A DNA stretch of 64,000 nt, taken from CAWCUZ01 sp963798795. GTDB taxonomy: Bacteria; Acidobacteriota; Vicinamibacteria; Vicinamibacterales; SCN-69-37. The notes under the pieces are model-generated. The model was not told where the DNA came from. It worked only from the letters and a program-made list of their open reading frames with translations, and did not search any database. Shown piece after piece: positions 1 through 9,535 of the stretch (within the stretch, counting starts at the first letter, position 1; each line of letters opens with the position of its first letter). The DNA is taken from assembly GCA_963798795.1 (NCBI GenBank), contig CAWCUZ010000001.1:1674001-1738000 (forward strand), in the 5' to 3' direction. Made by a program: the position numbers and the translations under genes.

Positions 1-631
1 AGTCGGCCTGGAGCTCCATCCGGACGGACAGATCGTTCACCAGATCCGGCCGCTCCTGCTGCAGCCGGCGCACCTGCCGCTCGGTGCCGAGCAGCTTCTG
101 CACGTGGTGGCCGATCTCGTGCGCCAGGACGTAGGCCTGCGCGAATTCGCCCGATGCGCCGAATCGCTGCCGCAGCTCATCGTAGAAGCCCAGGTCGATA
201 TAGACCTTCTCGTCGCCCGGACAGTAGAACGGGCCGCTCGCCGATTGGGCGAAGCCGCAAGCCGATTCCACGGCGTCGCGAAAGACGACGAGCTTCGCGT
301 GCGTGTACTGCGGGCCCAGCAGCGTTTCCCACGTCGCCTGCGCGTCGTCCAGCACGAACGACACGAACTCGATCCGCTTCTCCTCCTCCGGCGAGGTGGC
401 CACTGAACCACCCGGCGCGGAATTCGACACGCCGGTGGTGGTGTCGACGACGCCCGTGTCGAGCAGCGAGAAGAAGTCCTGGCCGGTCAACAGGCTCAGG
501 AGGAAGAGCAGCACGATGCCGCCCAGCCCGAGCGGCACGGCTCGGCCGATCGAGAACCCCGGCCGCCCGCCGACGGACTCGCCGCGCCGATCCTCGAGGT
601 CCCGGCTGCGCCCGCGCGGTGTCCACTTCAT
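1..631 (-). CDS. YpfJ-type neutral zinc metallopeptidase (3' end beyond window)
   Basis: Membrane-anchored metallopeptidase of the YpfJ/neutral zinc metallopeptidase family; the cellular substrate is not established. The frame opens with ATG at 631 (MKWTPRGRSRDLEDRRGESV), has one hydrophobic anchor at about residues 30-47 (AVPLGLGGIVLLFLLSLLTG) and carries the zinc motif HEIGH at residues 171-175, preceded by AQAYVLA. The family-typical FVSFVLDDAQATWE and FCSG/YCPGDEKVYIDL regions are present (here FYCPGDEKVYIDLGFYDELR). The reading frame is open to the first base of the window, so about 80-100 C-terminal residues are missing. It ends the minus-strand run whose next gene upstream is the acyl-CoA dehydrogenase. 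Family assignment is confident; the function is general. Confidence 0.85.
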   Translation of the reverse strand, partial: MKWTPRGRSRDLEDRRGESVGGRPGFSIGRAVPLGLGGIVLLFLLSLLTGQDFFSLLDTGVVDTTTGVSNSAPGGSVATSPEEEKRIEFVSFVLDDAQATWETLLGPQYTHAKLVVFRDAVESACGFAQSASGPFYCPGDEKVYIDLGFYDELRQRFGASGEFAQAYVLAHEIGHHVQKLLGTERQVRRLQQERPDLVNDLSVRMELQAD

Positions 632-640
632 GGCGGCGAC

Positions 641-1844
641 TCAGTTCGAGAACGCCGCGATGCCGGTCTGCGCGCGGCCGAGGATCAGCGCGTGAATGTC
701 GTGCGTGCCCTCGTAAGTGTTGACGACCTCGAGATTCACCAGGTGCCGCATCACGCCGAACTCGTCCACGATGCCGTTGCCGCCGAGCATGTCGCGCGCC
801 ATGCGGGCGATGTCGAGCGCCTTGCCGCACGAATTGCGCTTGAGCAGCGACGTGATTTCCGGCGCGGCAATCCCCTCGTCTTTCATCCGCCCCAGGCGCA
901 GACAGCCCTGCAGCCCGAGCGCGATCTCCGTCTGCATGTCGGCCAGCTTCTTCTGGATGAGCTGATTGGCGGCGAGCGGGCGGCCGAACTGCTTTCGCTC
1001 CAGCACGTACGACCGCGCGCGCAGCCAGCAGTCCTCGGCGGCGCCGAGCGCGCCCCAGGCGATGCCGTAGCGCGCGCTGTTCAAACACGTGAACGGCCCC
1101 TTCAACCCGCGCACGTCCGGAAACGCGTTCTCGCCGGGGCAGAACACCGCGTCCATGACGACCTCGCCCGTGATGCTCGTCCGGAGCCCCACCTTGCCAT
1201 GGACCGCCGGCGCCGACAGCCCCTTCCAGCCCTTCTCCAGGACGAACCCCCGAATCTCGTCCGCGTCGTCCTTGGCCCAGACGACGAAGACGTCGGCGAT
1301 GGGGCTGTTGGTGATCCAGGCTTTGGTGCCGGTCAACTGATAGCCGCCGTCGACCGTCTTCGCCCGCGTGGTCATCCCGCCCGGGTCCGAATCCGTAGTT
1401 CGGTTCGGTGAGCCCGAAGCAGCCGACCCACTCCCCGCTGGCGAGCCTGGGCAGGTACTTCCGCTTCTGCGTTTCGGTGCCGAACTCGTTGATGGGCACC
1501 ATCACGAGCGAGCCCTGCACGCTCATCATGGACCGGAAGCCGGAATCGATCCGCTCGACCTCGCGGGCCGCGACCCCGTACGACACGTACCCGAGCCCGG
1601 CGCCGCCGTACGCCTCCGGAATGACGATGCCGAGCATGTCGAGCGCGCCGAACTCCTCGAAGATCGTGCGGTCGACGCCCTCGTGGCGGAACATCTCGAG
1701 GGCGCGCGGCGCCAGTTTGTCCCGGGCGTAGGCGCGCGCCGTGTCCCGCACCATCCGCTCGTCATCCGTCAACTGCTGTTCGAGCCGAAAGGGGTCGGCC
1801 CAGTCGAAACGGGCCTGGGATCGGGTGGGCGTGCTGGTAGCCAT
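641..1844 (-). CDS. gcdH: glutaryl-CoA dehydrogenase (one frameshift)
   Basis: FAD-dependent acyl-CoA dehydrogenase that oxidatively decarboxylates glutaryl-CoA to crotonyl-CoA in lysine/tryptophan breakdown. The N-terminal part (LTDDERMVRDTARAYARDKL, then FEEFGALDMLGIVIPEAYGG) is read from ATG 1844. The C-terminal part (from MTTRAKTVDGGYQLTGTKAW to LILGRAQTGIAAFSN) is in another frame. The join is at 1389-1393, where GAATC on the plus strand replaces an expected GATC; removing one base restores the expected LTEPN.GSDPGGMTTRA stretch. The catalytic glutamate lies in TYEGTHDIHALILGRA, a signature that separates GcdH from other acyl-CoA dehydrogenases. Repaired length is about 400 residues, normal for the family. 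The frameshift is probably a sequencing error. Confidence 0.88.
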
Positions 1845-1887
1845 GGCGATGCTCGGGTGATCATGCCACGAACGGTCTTCTTTTCGT

Positions 1888-1944
1888 GGAGGGCCCGGTC
1901 TTCGGGTCTTCGATCCGTGGAGGGCCCGGTCTTCAGACCGGGCC
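1888..1944. repeat. REP-like palindromic repeats upstream of the SET gene
   Basis: A partial unit (GGAGGGCCCGGTCTTC at 1888-1903) and a complete palindromic unit at 1919-1944 whose arms GGCCCGGTCT / AGACCGGGCC surround TC. The same element recurs in opposite orientation at 2405-2502, just past the SET gene. I saw no other copy in the window. The elements are small, GC-rich and intergenic, as REP/BIME elements are. Function is unknown. Confidence 0.75.
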
Positions 1945-1971
1945 GACGCGGGCTATGATTCCGATCAGCCC

Positions 1972-2400
1972 GTGTCTCCCTCCGCGCCGGCGCGCCGCCG
2001 GCTTCCGCGCATCGTCCGGCGCCGATCCGGCATCGCCGGGTTCGGCGTGTATGCGGCCGAACCGATCACCAAGAACACGCGCATCGTCGACTACGCCGGC
2101 GAGACGATCACGCACGCCGAGAGCCGCCGGCGCGAACGACGCCAGCTTGCACGCGGGCACGTCTGGTGCTTCACGGTGAACCGCCGCCGGGTGCGTGACG
2201 CCGAGGTGGGCGGCAACATCGCGCGTTTCATCAACCATGCGTGCCGTCCCAACTGCTACAGCCACATCGTCGACGGCGTGATCTGGATTCGAGCCGCGCG
2301 CAATATTCGCACGGGCGAGGAACTGACCTACGACTACAACACGCACGGCGCCGCCGGCATCCCCTGCCGCTGCCGGCCGGGATGTCAAACTCGCCTTTGA
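1972..2400 (+). CDS. SET-domain lysine methyltransferase-like protein
   Basis: Compact 142-residue SET protein, predicted to transfer methyl groups from S-adenosylmethionine to protein lysines; the bacterial target cannot be told from sequence. Visible SET motifs are GIAGFGVYAAEPI near residue 20, the AdoMet/pseudoknot motif RFINHACRPNC (about residues 84-94) and GEELTYDYN (about 114-122). A short post-SET cysteine cluster, CRCRPGC, follows near the C-terminus. The start is GTG 1972; a TATGAT hexamer at 1954-1959 could be its -10 element. There is no partner gene: it sits alone between two sets of palindromic repeats, with minus-strand genes on both sides. This isolation and the eukaryote-like post-SET motif are compatible with lateral transfer, which is inference only. 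Confidence 0.85.
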   Translation: MSPSAPARRRLPRIVRRRSGIAGFGVYAAEPITKNTRIVDYAGETITHAESRRRERRQLARGHVWCFTVNRRRVRDAEVGGNIARFINHACRPNCYSHIVDGVIWIRAARNIRTGEELTYDYNTHGAAGIPCRCRPGCQTRL

Positions 2401-2404
2401 CGCC

Positions 2405-2502
2405 CGGCCGGGTCTGAAGACCCGGGCCCTCCATCTGCCCGGCCATCCGCCCGGCCGGGTCTGAAGACCCCGGCGCTCCATCTGGGAGGACCCGGCCCTC
2501 CA
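2405..2502. repeat. REP-like palindromic repeats downstream of the SET gene
   Basis: Two palindromic units (2405-2433 and 2453-2479, core GGCCGGGTCTGAAGACCC) and a decayed third (2486-2502), inverted relative to the units at 1888-1944. They fill almost the whole gap between the stop codons of the SET gene and the convergent phosphodiesterase gene, so they could also act as a bidirectional terminator. Confidence 0.75.
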
Positions 2503-2503
2503 G

Positions 2504-4588
2504 TCAGCGGACGACCGGCTTGCCGTCCAGCCCCGACGGAATCGCCACGCCCAGCAGCTTCAGGATCGTGGGCGACAGGTCCATGATGCTCGGCGAGTCG
2601 GTGGTGAGCGGACGGTTGATGAACAGGACGCCGCCGCTGATCTCGGTGGCCGTCGCGCAATGGTCGCCGCTCCACTTGCGGTCGTTGTCCTCGACCACGG
2701 CGCGCTCGATGCCGCCGAGCGTGTCCTGCCAGCCCACGCGATAACCGTCGTTGAACCCGACCTCGAGGTCCGGCGCGTTGCCGAGGAACTCGCCGTGATA
2801 GATGTCGTCACGCTTGTAGATGTCGCGGAACACGTGCTGGCCGTTCTCCGGGTCCACGAGCGTCAGCAGCCTGGTGCGCATCTCGTTCTGGAGCGCGGTG
2901 TACTCGGCCCCCGGTGACACGATCCCCTTGCCCTCGCGGCCGCGGAGATTGAAATAGATCTGCCCGAGGCCCACCGCATACGCCTTCGTCCTGCTCCAGT
3001 CGACGCCCTCGAAGTACTGGCCGCGGCCGAACAGGTCGGCCAGCGTCTTCTTGCTCTCGCCCTCCTGGCCGTGGAACGTCATGTACCCGTTCTCGACGAG
3101 CCACGTGTTCAGGTTCACGCTGCGGCGGAACGAGTGGAAGCCGTGGTCGGACATCACCATGAAGACGGCGTCCTTGGCCACGCGCGCGCGCAGCTCGCCC
3201 ACGAACTGGTCGGCGCGCTCGTACACCTTTTCAATCGCGTCGCCGTACTTCGCCGCCAGCGCCGCGTCGTACATCGGATGCGTCGGGTCGATCAGCCGCC
3301 ACATCATGTGCTGAATCCGGTCCGTCGTCTCGATCGCCGCGACGAACAGATCCCAGTCGTCGTGCTCGAGGATCTTGAGGATCAGCTTCTCGCGGTCGTC
3401 CATCGCCTTGTTCGAGTCGTACAGGAACGCCGCCTCGTCCAGCCGGCCCTCGTTCAGCGGCTTGTCGGACGATTCGGCCCAGCCGAGCGTGCGGTAGAGC
3501 CCGATCTGCTTCACCAGGTCCGGCGCCAGGTCATCCGGCGTCGAGATGGCGATTGCCGGATTGCGCGGATCGATATTGATGGGCGAGGCATAGAGCTGCA
3601 GCTCCGTGTCGGCCCGTCGCAGATAGAACTGGGTCATGCCGTGGATGCGCACGAGCACGTTGAACTTGAACGTGAGCGGCACCCAGTCGCTCCATTGCCC
3701 GGTCTGGAGCTGCACGGTGGTGCCGTCGATCTCGATCTGCGCCGACCCGCTGCCCGGCTGCCAGTGGATCGTCATCGGCGCCGCGACGTACTCCTCCGCC
3801 TCGAGCTCGGCCGCCTTCGTCCGGTTCGCATCCGTGATGCCGCCCGCCCGGTCCGCGCCGATCTCACGCAGCTTCTGCTTGACGATCGGATTCGGCGGGC
3901 CCGACAGCTTCGTCCGCGCCACGCCGTTCTCGAAGCTGAGGCGCGACAGGATGCCGCCGAACTCGGTGTTGCCCTCCTCGTAGCGGCTCAGATCCGTCGC
4001 GAAGTAGTAGAAGGTGCCGACCGTGCCGCGCAGGTCGGGCGTCGGCAGCCCCGCCAGCATCTCGCCATGCTCGATCGTCTCGGGCGGAAACGTCACCGGC
4101 ACGGTGACGACCGCCGTCTTGATGCCGGCCTTCCCGGCGTCGACCCAGAACGACGTCCCGCCGCGCGTCGAGATGATTTTCGGCCTCCGGATGGGGATCA
4201 GCCCCCAGAGGAACTCCGGCGGCTCCTTGCTGATCATGTTGAAGTCCGGCACGTACGTGTCGGTGTGCCGGATCAGGAAGTCGTAGATGTTGTGGCCGCC
4301 CGGGTTCACGCCGGTCGCGAAGCTCGACCACGCCGTGGGCGACTCGGACGGCTGTGTCGACCCGAGCGTCCGGAACGCCCCCTCGTCGGCCAGCCGCTTC
4401 AGGTTCGGCAGCTTGCCTTCGTCCATCCACTTGCGCGCGAGCGTCGGGTCCATCCCGTCGAACCCCATCACCACCACTTTCTGGTTCGCGCGCCGCACCG
4501 GCGACGTCGCGCCAGAACACTGCCCGCCCGCCGCGGCCGCCGCCACGACGACCGCCAGCCACACGCGGGACCCGTGTCGCAAACGCAT
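2504..4588 (-). CDS. exported alkaline phosphatase superfamily phosphodiesterase/nucleotide pyrophosphatase
   Basis: Predicted exported hydrolase of the type I phosphodiesterase/nucleotide pyrophosphatase branch of the alkaline phosphatase superfamily; the substrate is unknown. From ATG 4588 the protein (694 aa) opens with a Sec-type signal (MRLRHGSRVWLAVVVAAAAA). The first metal aspartate is in VVVMGFDGMDP (D44). The nucleophile region is ESPTAWSSFATGVNPGGHNI, and the second metal cluster is VFMVMSDHGFHSF. Late motifs include PDLEVGFNDGYRVGW, GDHCATATE and LSPTILKLLGV, all typical of this group. A longer start at 4669 is possible, but its extra 27 residues look like leader rather than protein and would spoil the signal peptide. 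Convergent with the SET gene. Confidence 0.85.
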   Translation of the reverse strand: MRLRHGSRVWLAVVVAAAAAGGQCSGATSPVRRANQKVVVMGFDGMDPTLARKWMDEGKLPNLKRLADEGAFRTLGSTQPSESPTAWSSFATGVNPGGHNIYDFLIRHTDTYVPDFNMISKEPPEFLWGLIPIRRPKIISTRGGTSFWVDAGKAGIKTAVVTVPVTFPPETIEHGEMLAGLPTPDLRGTVGTFYYFATDLSRYEEGNTEFGGILSRLSFENGVARTKLSGPPNPIVKQKLREIGADRAGGITDANRTKAAELEAEEYVAAPMTIHWQPGSGSAQIEIDGTTVQLQTGQWSDWVPLTFKFNVLVRIHGMTQFYLRRADTELQLYASPINIDPRNPAIAISTPDDLAPDLVKQIGLYRTLGWAESSDKPLNEGRLDEAAFLYDSNKAMDDREKLILKILEHDDWDLFVAAIETTDRIQHMMWRLIDPTHPMYDAALAAKYGDAIEKVYERADQFVGELRARVAKDAVFMVMSDHGFHSFRRSVNLNTWLVENGYMTFHGQEGESKKTLADLFGRGQYFEGVDWSRTKAYAVGLGQIYFNLRGREGKGIVSPGAEYTALQNEMRTRLLTLVDPENGQHVFRDIYKRDDIYHGEFLGNAPDLEVGFNDGYRVGWQDTLGGIERAVVEDNDRKWSGDHCATATEISGGVLFINRPLTTDSPSIMDLSPTILKLLGVAIPSGLDGKPVVR

Positions 4589-4680
4589 CACTGTGAAGCC
4601 TACCGCACCCCGTGCTAGGATGCGTGGCCTCCCCGATTTCGACACCGGCTCTGCCGGGGCGCCTTTCACGGAGGGCCGCC

Positions 4681-6144
4681 ATGACCGACACTCGCACCGA
4701 AGCGTTTCAGAACGGCTTGCGCGGGCGATTGATCCGCCCGATGGACGCCGACTACGACACGGCCCGCGCCGTGTACAACGGCATGATCGACAAGCACCCG
4801 GCCTTCATCGCGCGCTGCGCGAACGTGGCCGACGTGATCGCTTCCGTCACCTTCGCGCGCGACGAGGGTCTGCTGCTCGCCATCCGCGGCGGAGGCCACA
4901 ACGGCCCCGGCTTCGGCACGTGCGACGACGGACTGGTCATCGACCTCTCGCTGCTGAAGGGCGTGCGTGTCGACCCGGAGGCCGGCACCGTCCGGGTCGA
5001 GCCCGGCTGCTCGGCGGGTGACGTCGACCACGCCACGCATCCGTTCGGCCTCGCCGTGCCGTTCGGCATCGTCGCGTCCACGGGCATCGCGGGCCTGACG
5101 CTAGGCGGGGGCACCGGTTATCTCACGCGCAAGCACGGCCTCACGAGCGACAACCTGCTCGAAGCCGACGTGGTGCTCGCCGACGGGACGTTCGTCACCG
5201 CCAGCGCCGAGCAGCATCCCGACCTGTTCTGGGCCCTGCGCGGCGGCGGCGGCAACTTCGGCGTCGTCACCAGCTTCCTGTTCCAGGCGCACCCGGTCGA
5301 TCAGGTCTACGCCGGTCCCATCTTCTGGGACGCCAGGGACGGCGCCGCGGTGATGCGTGCGTACCGCGACTTCCTGCCGACGGCGCCCGAAGAGCTGGGC
5401 CTGTTCGTCGGTCTCAAGACCGTGCCGCCGACCGATCCGTTTCCCAAGCCGCACTGGGGCAAGCGCGCCTGCGCGCTCGTCGGCGCGTTCAACGGTACCC
5501 CGGATCATGGCGCCCGCGTGATGGCGCCGCTGCTCGCCGGCGTCCCCCCGCCGCTCTTCAACTGGATGGGGCCGATGCCGTTTCCCGCGATCAACGCCCT
5601 GTTCGATCCGTTCTTCCCCAAAGGACTCCAGTGGTACTGGAAGGGCGATTTCGTGAAATCGCTCCCGGACGACGCGATCGAGACCCACATCGCGCAGGCC
5701 GGAAACGCCCCGAGCCCCTTCTCGCTGATGCACCTCTACCCGATCGATGGCGCCGTGCATCGCGTCGCCAGCGACGCCTCGGCGTGGCCCACGCGCGACG
5801 CCACCTGGTCGATGGTCATCGCGGGCATCGATCCCGATCCGAAGCAGGCGGATGCGCTCCGGACGTGGGGCCGCGCGTACTGGAAGGCCGTCCACCCGTT
5901 CAACTTGAGCGGCGGATACACCAACTTCATGATGGACGACGAGGCCGAGGGACGACTGAAGGCGACCTTCGGCGCCAACTACGACCGGCTGGCGCACGTG
6001 AAGGCGGCCTACGATCCGAAGAACCTGTTCCGCCTGAACCAGAACATCGAACCGGCGGCCGCACCGGCCGGCGATCCCGCACGTCCGGCCGTGCGCCGCC
6101 CCGCCGGACGCGACACGGCGGGAGCCGGGCCGGCGGGGAGCTGA
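4681..6144 (+). CDS. BBE-type FAD-binding oxidoreductase
   Basis: Flavoprotein oxidase of the berberine-bridge-enzyme-like (FAD_binding_4 plus BBE) family; such enzymes oxidise sugars, alcohols or alkaloid-like substrates, and the substrate here is unknown. The 487-residue protein has the PCMH FAD-binding fold with the covalent-FAD histidine in IRGGGHNGPG (H73). It ends with the BBE motif YDPKNLFRLNQNIEPA. The second flavin-linking cysteine of bicovalent members is absent: the equivalent loop reads GLTLGGGTGYL. ATG 4681 follows GGAGGG closely, which supports this start over in-frame codons upstream. No signal peptide is evident, so it is probably cytoplasmic. Low-complexity Ala/Pro/Gly tail. 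Confidence 0.88.
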   Translation: MTDTRTEAFQNGLRGRLIRPMDADYDTARAVYNGMIDKHPAFIARCANVADVIASVTFARDEGLLLAIRGGGHNGPGFGTCDDGLVIDLSLLKGVRVDPEAGTVRVEPGCSAGDVDHATHPFGLAVPFGIVASTGIAGLTLGGGTGYLTRKHGLTSDNLLEADVVLADGTFVTASAEQHPDLFWALRGGGGNFGVVTSFLFQAHPVDQVYAGPIFWDARDGAAVMRAYRDFLPTAPEELGLFVGLKTVPPTDPFPKPHWGKRACALVGAFNGTPDHGARVMAPLLAGVPPPLFNWMGPMPFPAINALFDPFFPKGLQWYWKGDFVKSLPDDAIETHIAQAGNAPSPFSLMHLYPIDGAVHRVASDASAWPTRDATWSMVIAGIDPDPKQADALRTWGRAYWKAVHPFNLSGGYTNFMMDDEAEGRLKATFGANYDRLAHVKAAYDPKNLFRLNQNIEPAAAPAGDPARPAVRRPAGRDTAGAGPAGS

Positions 6145-6221
6145 GGCGGACCCTCGGCGATTTGTGATTCGGGCGCACGCGACCTGGCGCAGGGCCTGGC
6201 GTCGCTCTATGTCTGAGCGGG

Positions 6222-8811
6222 CTACTCCGCCTTGATGGCGGTGACCGGGTCGATCCGCGCCGCGCGGCGCGCCGGAATCCAGCCGGCCGCCGCGGCGACC
6301 AGCAGCACCAGCGTGGCCACGATCGCGTAGGTCGTCGCGTCCGCGGCGCGTACGCCGAACAACAGACTCCGTGCGGCGATGGCCCCGGCGGCCGCCAGCA
6401 CCGTGCCCGCAATCGCACCCCGCGCGGCGAGCCGCACGCCGCGGCCCATGACGTGCCGTACGATGCAGCGACGGTCGGCGCCGAGCGCCACGCGCACACC
6501 CAGTTCGCGACGCCGGTCCGCCACGTAGCAGGCGACGATGCCGTAGACGCCGAACAGCGCGAGCCAGAGCGAGAACCCGCCGATGATCAGGAGCGTCGCG
6601 CGCAGGCTGCGCTGCGGCAGCAGGTACTCGTCGATGACCTGCGACAGCGGCCTGGCCTCCGTCGCCGGCAGCAGCGGGTCCACTCCGTGAATCGCCGCCG
6701 TCAGCGCGGGTGCCACGGCTTGTGGATCGCCCGAGGTCCGCACCAGGACCCGCAGATAGGCCCAGGGCTGCTGCGCCTGCGGCAGGAAGATCTGCGCCTG
6801 GCCGGCGGTGGTCAGGTCGGCCTGCCGCGTGTCGCCCACGACGCCGACGACCGTGTACCGGATCCGGCCTGCGATCGAGCTGGATTCGGGCGCCCAGCGG
6901 TGAGCCGTCCGGCCAGTAGCGGCGCGCCATGGACGCGTTGATCGCGGCCACACGCGGCCGGCCGGCGCGATCGTCCGGACCGAACGGCCGGCCCTGCCGC
7001 ACCGGAATCTGCATCACGTCGAAATACTCCGGGCTCACCGCCAGCATCGTCGCCTCGGGCAGGCGCGACGCGTTCGGATCCTCCACCCCCGGCCGCGCGA
7101 ACTGGACGAAGTCGGTTTCGTGGTTCAGCGGCAGAAAGTTCACCGTTGCGGCCGACATCACGCCCGGCACGGCGCGCACCCGCTCCAGCACCCGATCGTG
7201 AAACGCCGCGGTGGCGGCGGGTCCGTCGTAGCGGGAGGCCGGCAGGACGACCAGCACCGATTCCACGCCGGACGGCTGAAATCCGAGACCGACCTTGCCG
7301 AGCGCCGCGACGCTGCGGCTGACGAGCACCGTCGCGACCAGCAGCACGACTGAGAACGCCACCTGCTTCTGGACCATGAGCGACTGCAGGCGCAGACTCG
7401 CCCGCGACGTCGTTCCCGTGCCGCCGTCCTGCCGCATGGCCCCGGCCAGGTTCGCCCGCGCGAGCCGCAGCGCTGGAGCCAGGCCGAACACCAGCGCCGA
7501 CGACACCGACAGCACAAACGCGACCAGCAGCGCGCGCGGGTCGATACCGATCGGACCCGCGCGGAACAGCTCATCCGGGAGGATGCGCGACATCAGCCTG
7601 GTCCCCCACCAGGCCAGCGCCGTCCCGCCCAGCCCGCCAACCAGGGCAAGCACGAGACTCTCGACGAGGAACTGGCGGACCAGGCGGAATCGCGATGCCC
7701 CCATCGCCGCACGCACCGCGACCTCGCGGCCGCGGCGCACCGCGCGGCTGAGCATGAGACTCGAGATGTTGGCGCACGCGGTCAGCAGCACGAGCAGGTT
7801 GGCGGCGCCGACGACGAGCGCCCCGATCGAGAAGATGTCATGGGCAAAGTCGAGCGCCTCCCGGAGCGGTACGACGCTGGCGGTGCGTCCGGCCAGGACC
7901 GGGAACGCACGCTCGAGGTCCGCGGCGTCCGCGTTCAACGCCGTCGTCGCCTGCGCCGGCGTGAGCCCCGGCTGCAGACGGCCAACCACCTGGAAGGGCT
8001 GGACGTCCGGCGTGAAGTCCGCCGGGTCGAGCACGCGGGGAACCCAGACGTCCGTGATGGGCAGCGGAAACGCGAACGACCCGGGCATCACGCCGACGAT
8101 GGCGTAGCGGGTGCCGCCGAGGTCGAGCGATGCGGAAAGCGCATCGAGCCGGCTGCCGAACCGGTCGCGCCAGAAGCGCTCGCTGATGAGCGCCACCGGC
8201 GTGGCGCCCTTCGCATCCTCGCCCGTCCGGAACGTGCGGCCGGCGACCGGTGGCACACCGAGCACGTCGAACACGTTCGCCGAGACGCGCGCCGCCGGCA
8301 CACGCGCCGGCTCCCGCCCGCCAATCAACTCGACCGAGGTGTAGTTGAACACCGCCAGTCCGGCGAACACGTCGTCTCGCCGGGCCCACGCGCGGTATTC
8401 CTGCAGCGAGCTGCGCAGCTCGGCAAACCCGCGCGCGCGCTCGGCGCTCCAGACGTGCACGAGCGCCGCCGGATCACGAAACGGCAGCGGGCGGAGGAGG
8501 AACGCGTCGGCGACGCTGAAGGTCGTGACCGACAATCCGATGCCGAACGCCAGGGCCAGCGCCGCCGCCAGCGTGAACGTGGGCGAATGGCGCAGTGCCC
8601 GGACGGCGTGGCGGCCGTCCTGCCATAACTGCTCGGCGTGCAGGCGTGGCCCGAGCCGGACCATGGCGACGACGTTGCGCCACCAGACGCGCGCGCGCCC
8701 GCCCCGGGCCTCATGCAGTTCGTCGCGGAAGTCATCCTGCATGTCGCGGCCGAAGTCGCCGCGGAAATCGGCCGGAAACAGTCGCAGCAACGCGCGGAAC
8801 AGCCGCATCAT
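6222..8811 (-). CDS. ADOP-family ABC permease (one frameshift)
   Basis: Large MacB/FtsX-type permease of the acidobacterial duplicated orphan permease group; the transported substrate and ATPase partner are unknown. It has a soluble N-terminal prefix (FRALLRLFPADFRGDFGRDM), a first membrane helix near SPTFTLAAALALAFGIG, a MacB-like periplasmic core (RVSANVFDVLGVPPVAGRTF), then two FtsX repeats and the hallmark end AGWIPARRAARIDPVTAIKAE. The frame breaks at about 6866-6869 in GGATCCGGCC, next to a GATC site; one surplus base separates GARIQLDRR from IRYTVVGVVGDTRQ. About 862 residues when repaired. Its ATG overlaps the stop codon of the upstream PadR gene (ATGA), so the two are translationally coupled. 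Confidence 0.88.
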
Positions 8812-9155
8812 GGCCGGCCCTCATCCGGCAGGAGCCGCACGAGCCGGGCCGACGCGACCAGATCCCGCAACCGCTCGGCCTCGGCGCGCGCGACGAGTCG
8901 CCCGAGCCGCGTCAGGCGGTACGCGCGGCGGCGCTCGCTGCCGCTGGCGACTTCGACCGCGAGCCCCTCGTCGAGCAGCCGCTTGATCAGGCCGTAGAGC
9001 GTGCCGGTGCTCAGCTCGACCTGGCCGCCCGTCCGATCGGCAACCTCCTTGAGGATGCGGTAGCCGTGCCGATCGCCATCGGCCAGGCACATCAGCACGT
9101 GGAACATGGCAGGCGTCAGCGGCAGCCAGGTGTGCGGGTCACGGACGGTCGGCAT
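8808..9155 (-). CDS. PadR-family transcriptional regulator
   Basis: Winged-helix repressor of the PadR family, expected to control its own promoter and the coupled permease. The core is LTPAMFHVLMCLADGDRHGY followed by ILKEVADRTGGQVELSTGTL, with the wing region GLIKRLLDEGLAVEVASGSE. ATG 9155 (MPTVRDPHTWLPLTP) is chosen because the proline-rich segment upstream is not typical of PadR; an in-frame ATG also exists at 9233. The stop codon overlaps the permease start by four bases. Confidence 0.9.
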   Translation of the reverse strand: MPTVRDPHTWLPLTPAMFHVLMCLADGDRHGYRILKEVADRTGGQVELSTGTLYGLIKRLLDEGLAVEVASGSERRRAYRLTRLGRLVARAEAERLRDLVASARLVRLLPDEGRP

Positions 9156-9191
9156 CGGCGGCTCCTGCCGGCCGGAGGCCGGCGGCGTGGG

Positions 9192-9232
9192 TATGGCGTC
9201 TGGCGATATGGCGTCTGACGACATACATATCA
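9192..9232. promoter_or_regulatory. repeat-rich putative PadR operator
   Basis: Upstream of the PadR start are two direct copies of TATGGCGTCTG (9192-9202 and 9207-9217, 15 bp apart) followed by ACATACATATCACG. Repeats directly before a PadR gene are commonly its own operator. The exact bases bound are unknown. Confidence 0.4.
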
Positions 9233-9301
9233 CGGGAGACGGGAATCGTGGTCCGAAGGTTCCCGGTCCCCGCGCGGGCCAAACCGGGGCATGCTGCTGT
9301 C

Positions 9302-9535
9302 ATGGCGCGCGCGCCCTTTCCCGACTGGCTCGAGCCGATGGCGGCCACCCTGACGCAGGAGCGGTTCACTCGCGGCCGCGGGCTGCCGCGCCGGCGCGCG
9401 CACTGGGTCCGGCCCGAGCTGGTCGTGCAGGTCGCCTTCATCGAGTGGACGGTGCACGGCAAACTGCGGCATCCCCGCCTGCTGGGCCTGCGCACCGACA
9501 AAGCCGCGCGCGACGTGCGGCGCGAACAGCCATGA
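9302..9535 (+). pseudogene. ATP-dependent DNA ligase (LigD ligase domain) with the catalytic core deleted
   Basis: A 77-residue frame that joins the first and last parts of a LigD-type ligase domain. It begins FPDWLEPMAATLTQERFT, the normal N-terminus of this ligase, and then passes through RGRGLPRRR to HWVRPELVVQVAFIEWTVHG and KLRHPRLLGLRTDKAARDV, the normal end of the OB-fold domain. The nucleotidyltransferase region with the adenylated lysine (KxDGxR) and most of the OB fold are absent, so it cannot ligate DNA. The stop codon overlaps the ATG of the polymerase gene (ATGA at 9532-9535), showing the original operon order. An assembly error is the alternative to a true internal deletion. Confidence 0.8.

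Noticed and set aside
2231..2446. Small minus-strand proteins within the repeats flanking the SET gene
   Set aside because: Their sequence is simply the translation of the palindromic repeats (LQTRPG-type peptides) and antisense of the SET gene.
3071..4618. Long open frame antisense to the phosphodiesterase gene, and similar long antisense frames elsewhere
   Set aside because: They arise from the GC-rich third codon position of the real gene; translations are Arg/Pro/His-rich with no motifs. The opposite strand carries clear family signatures.
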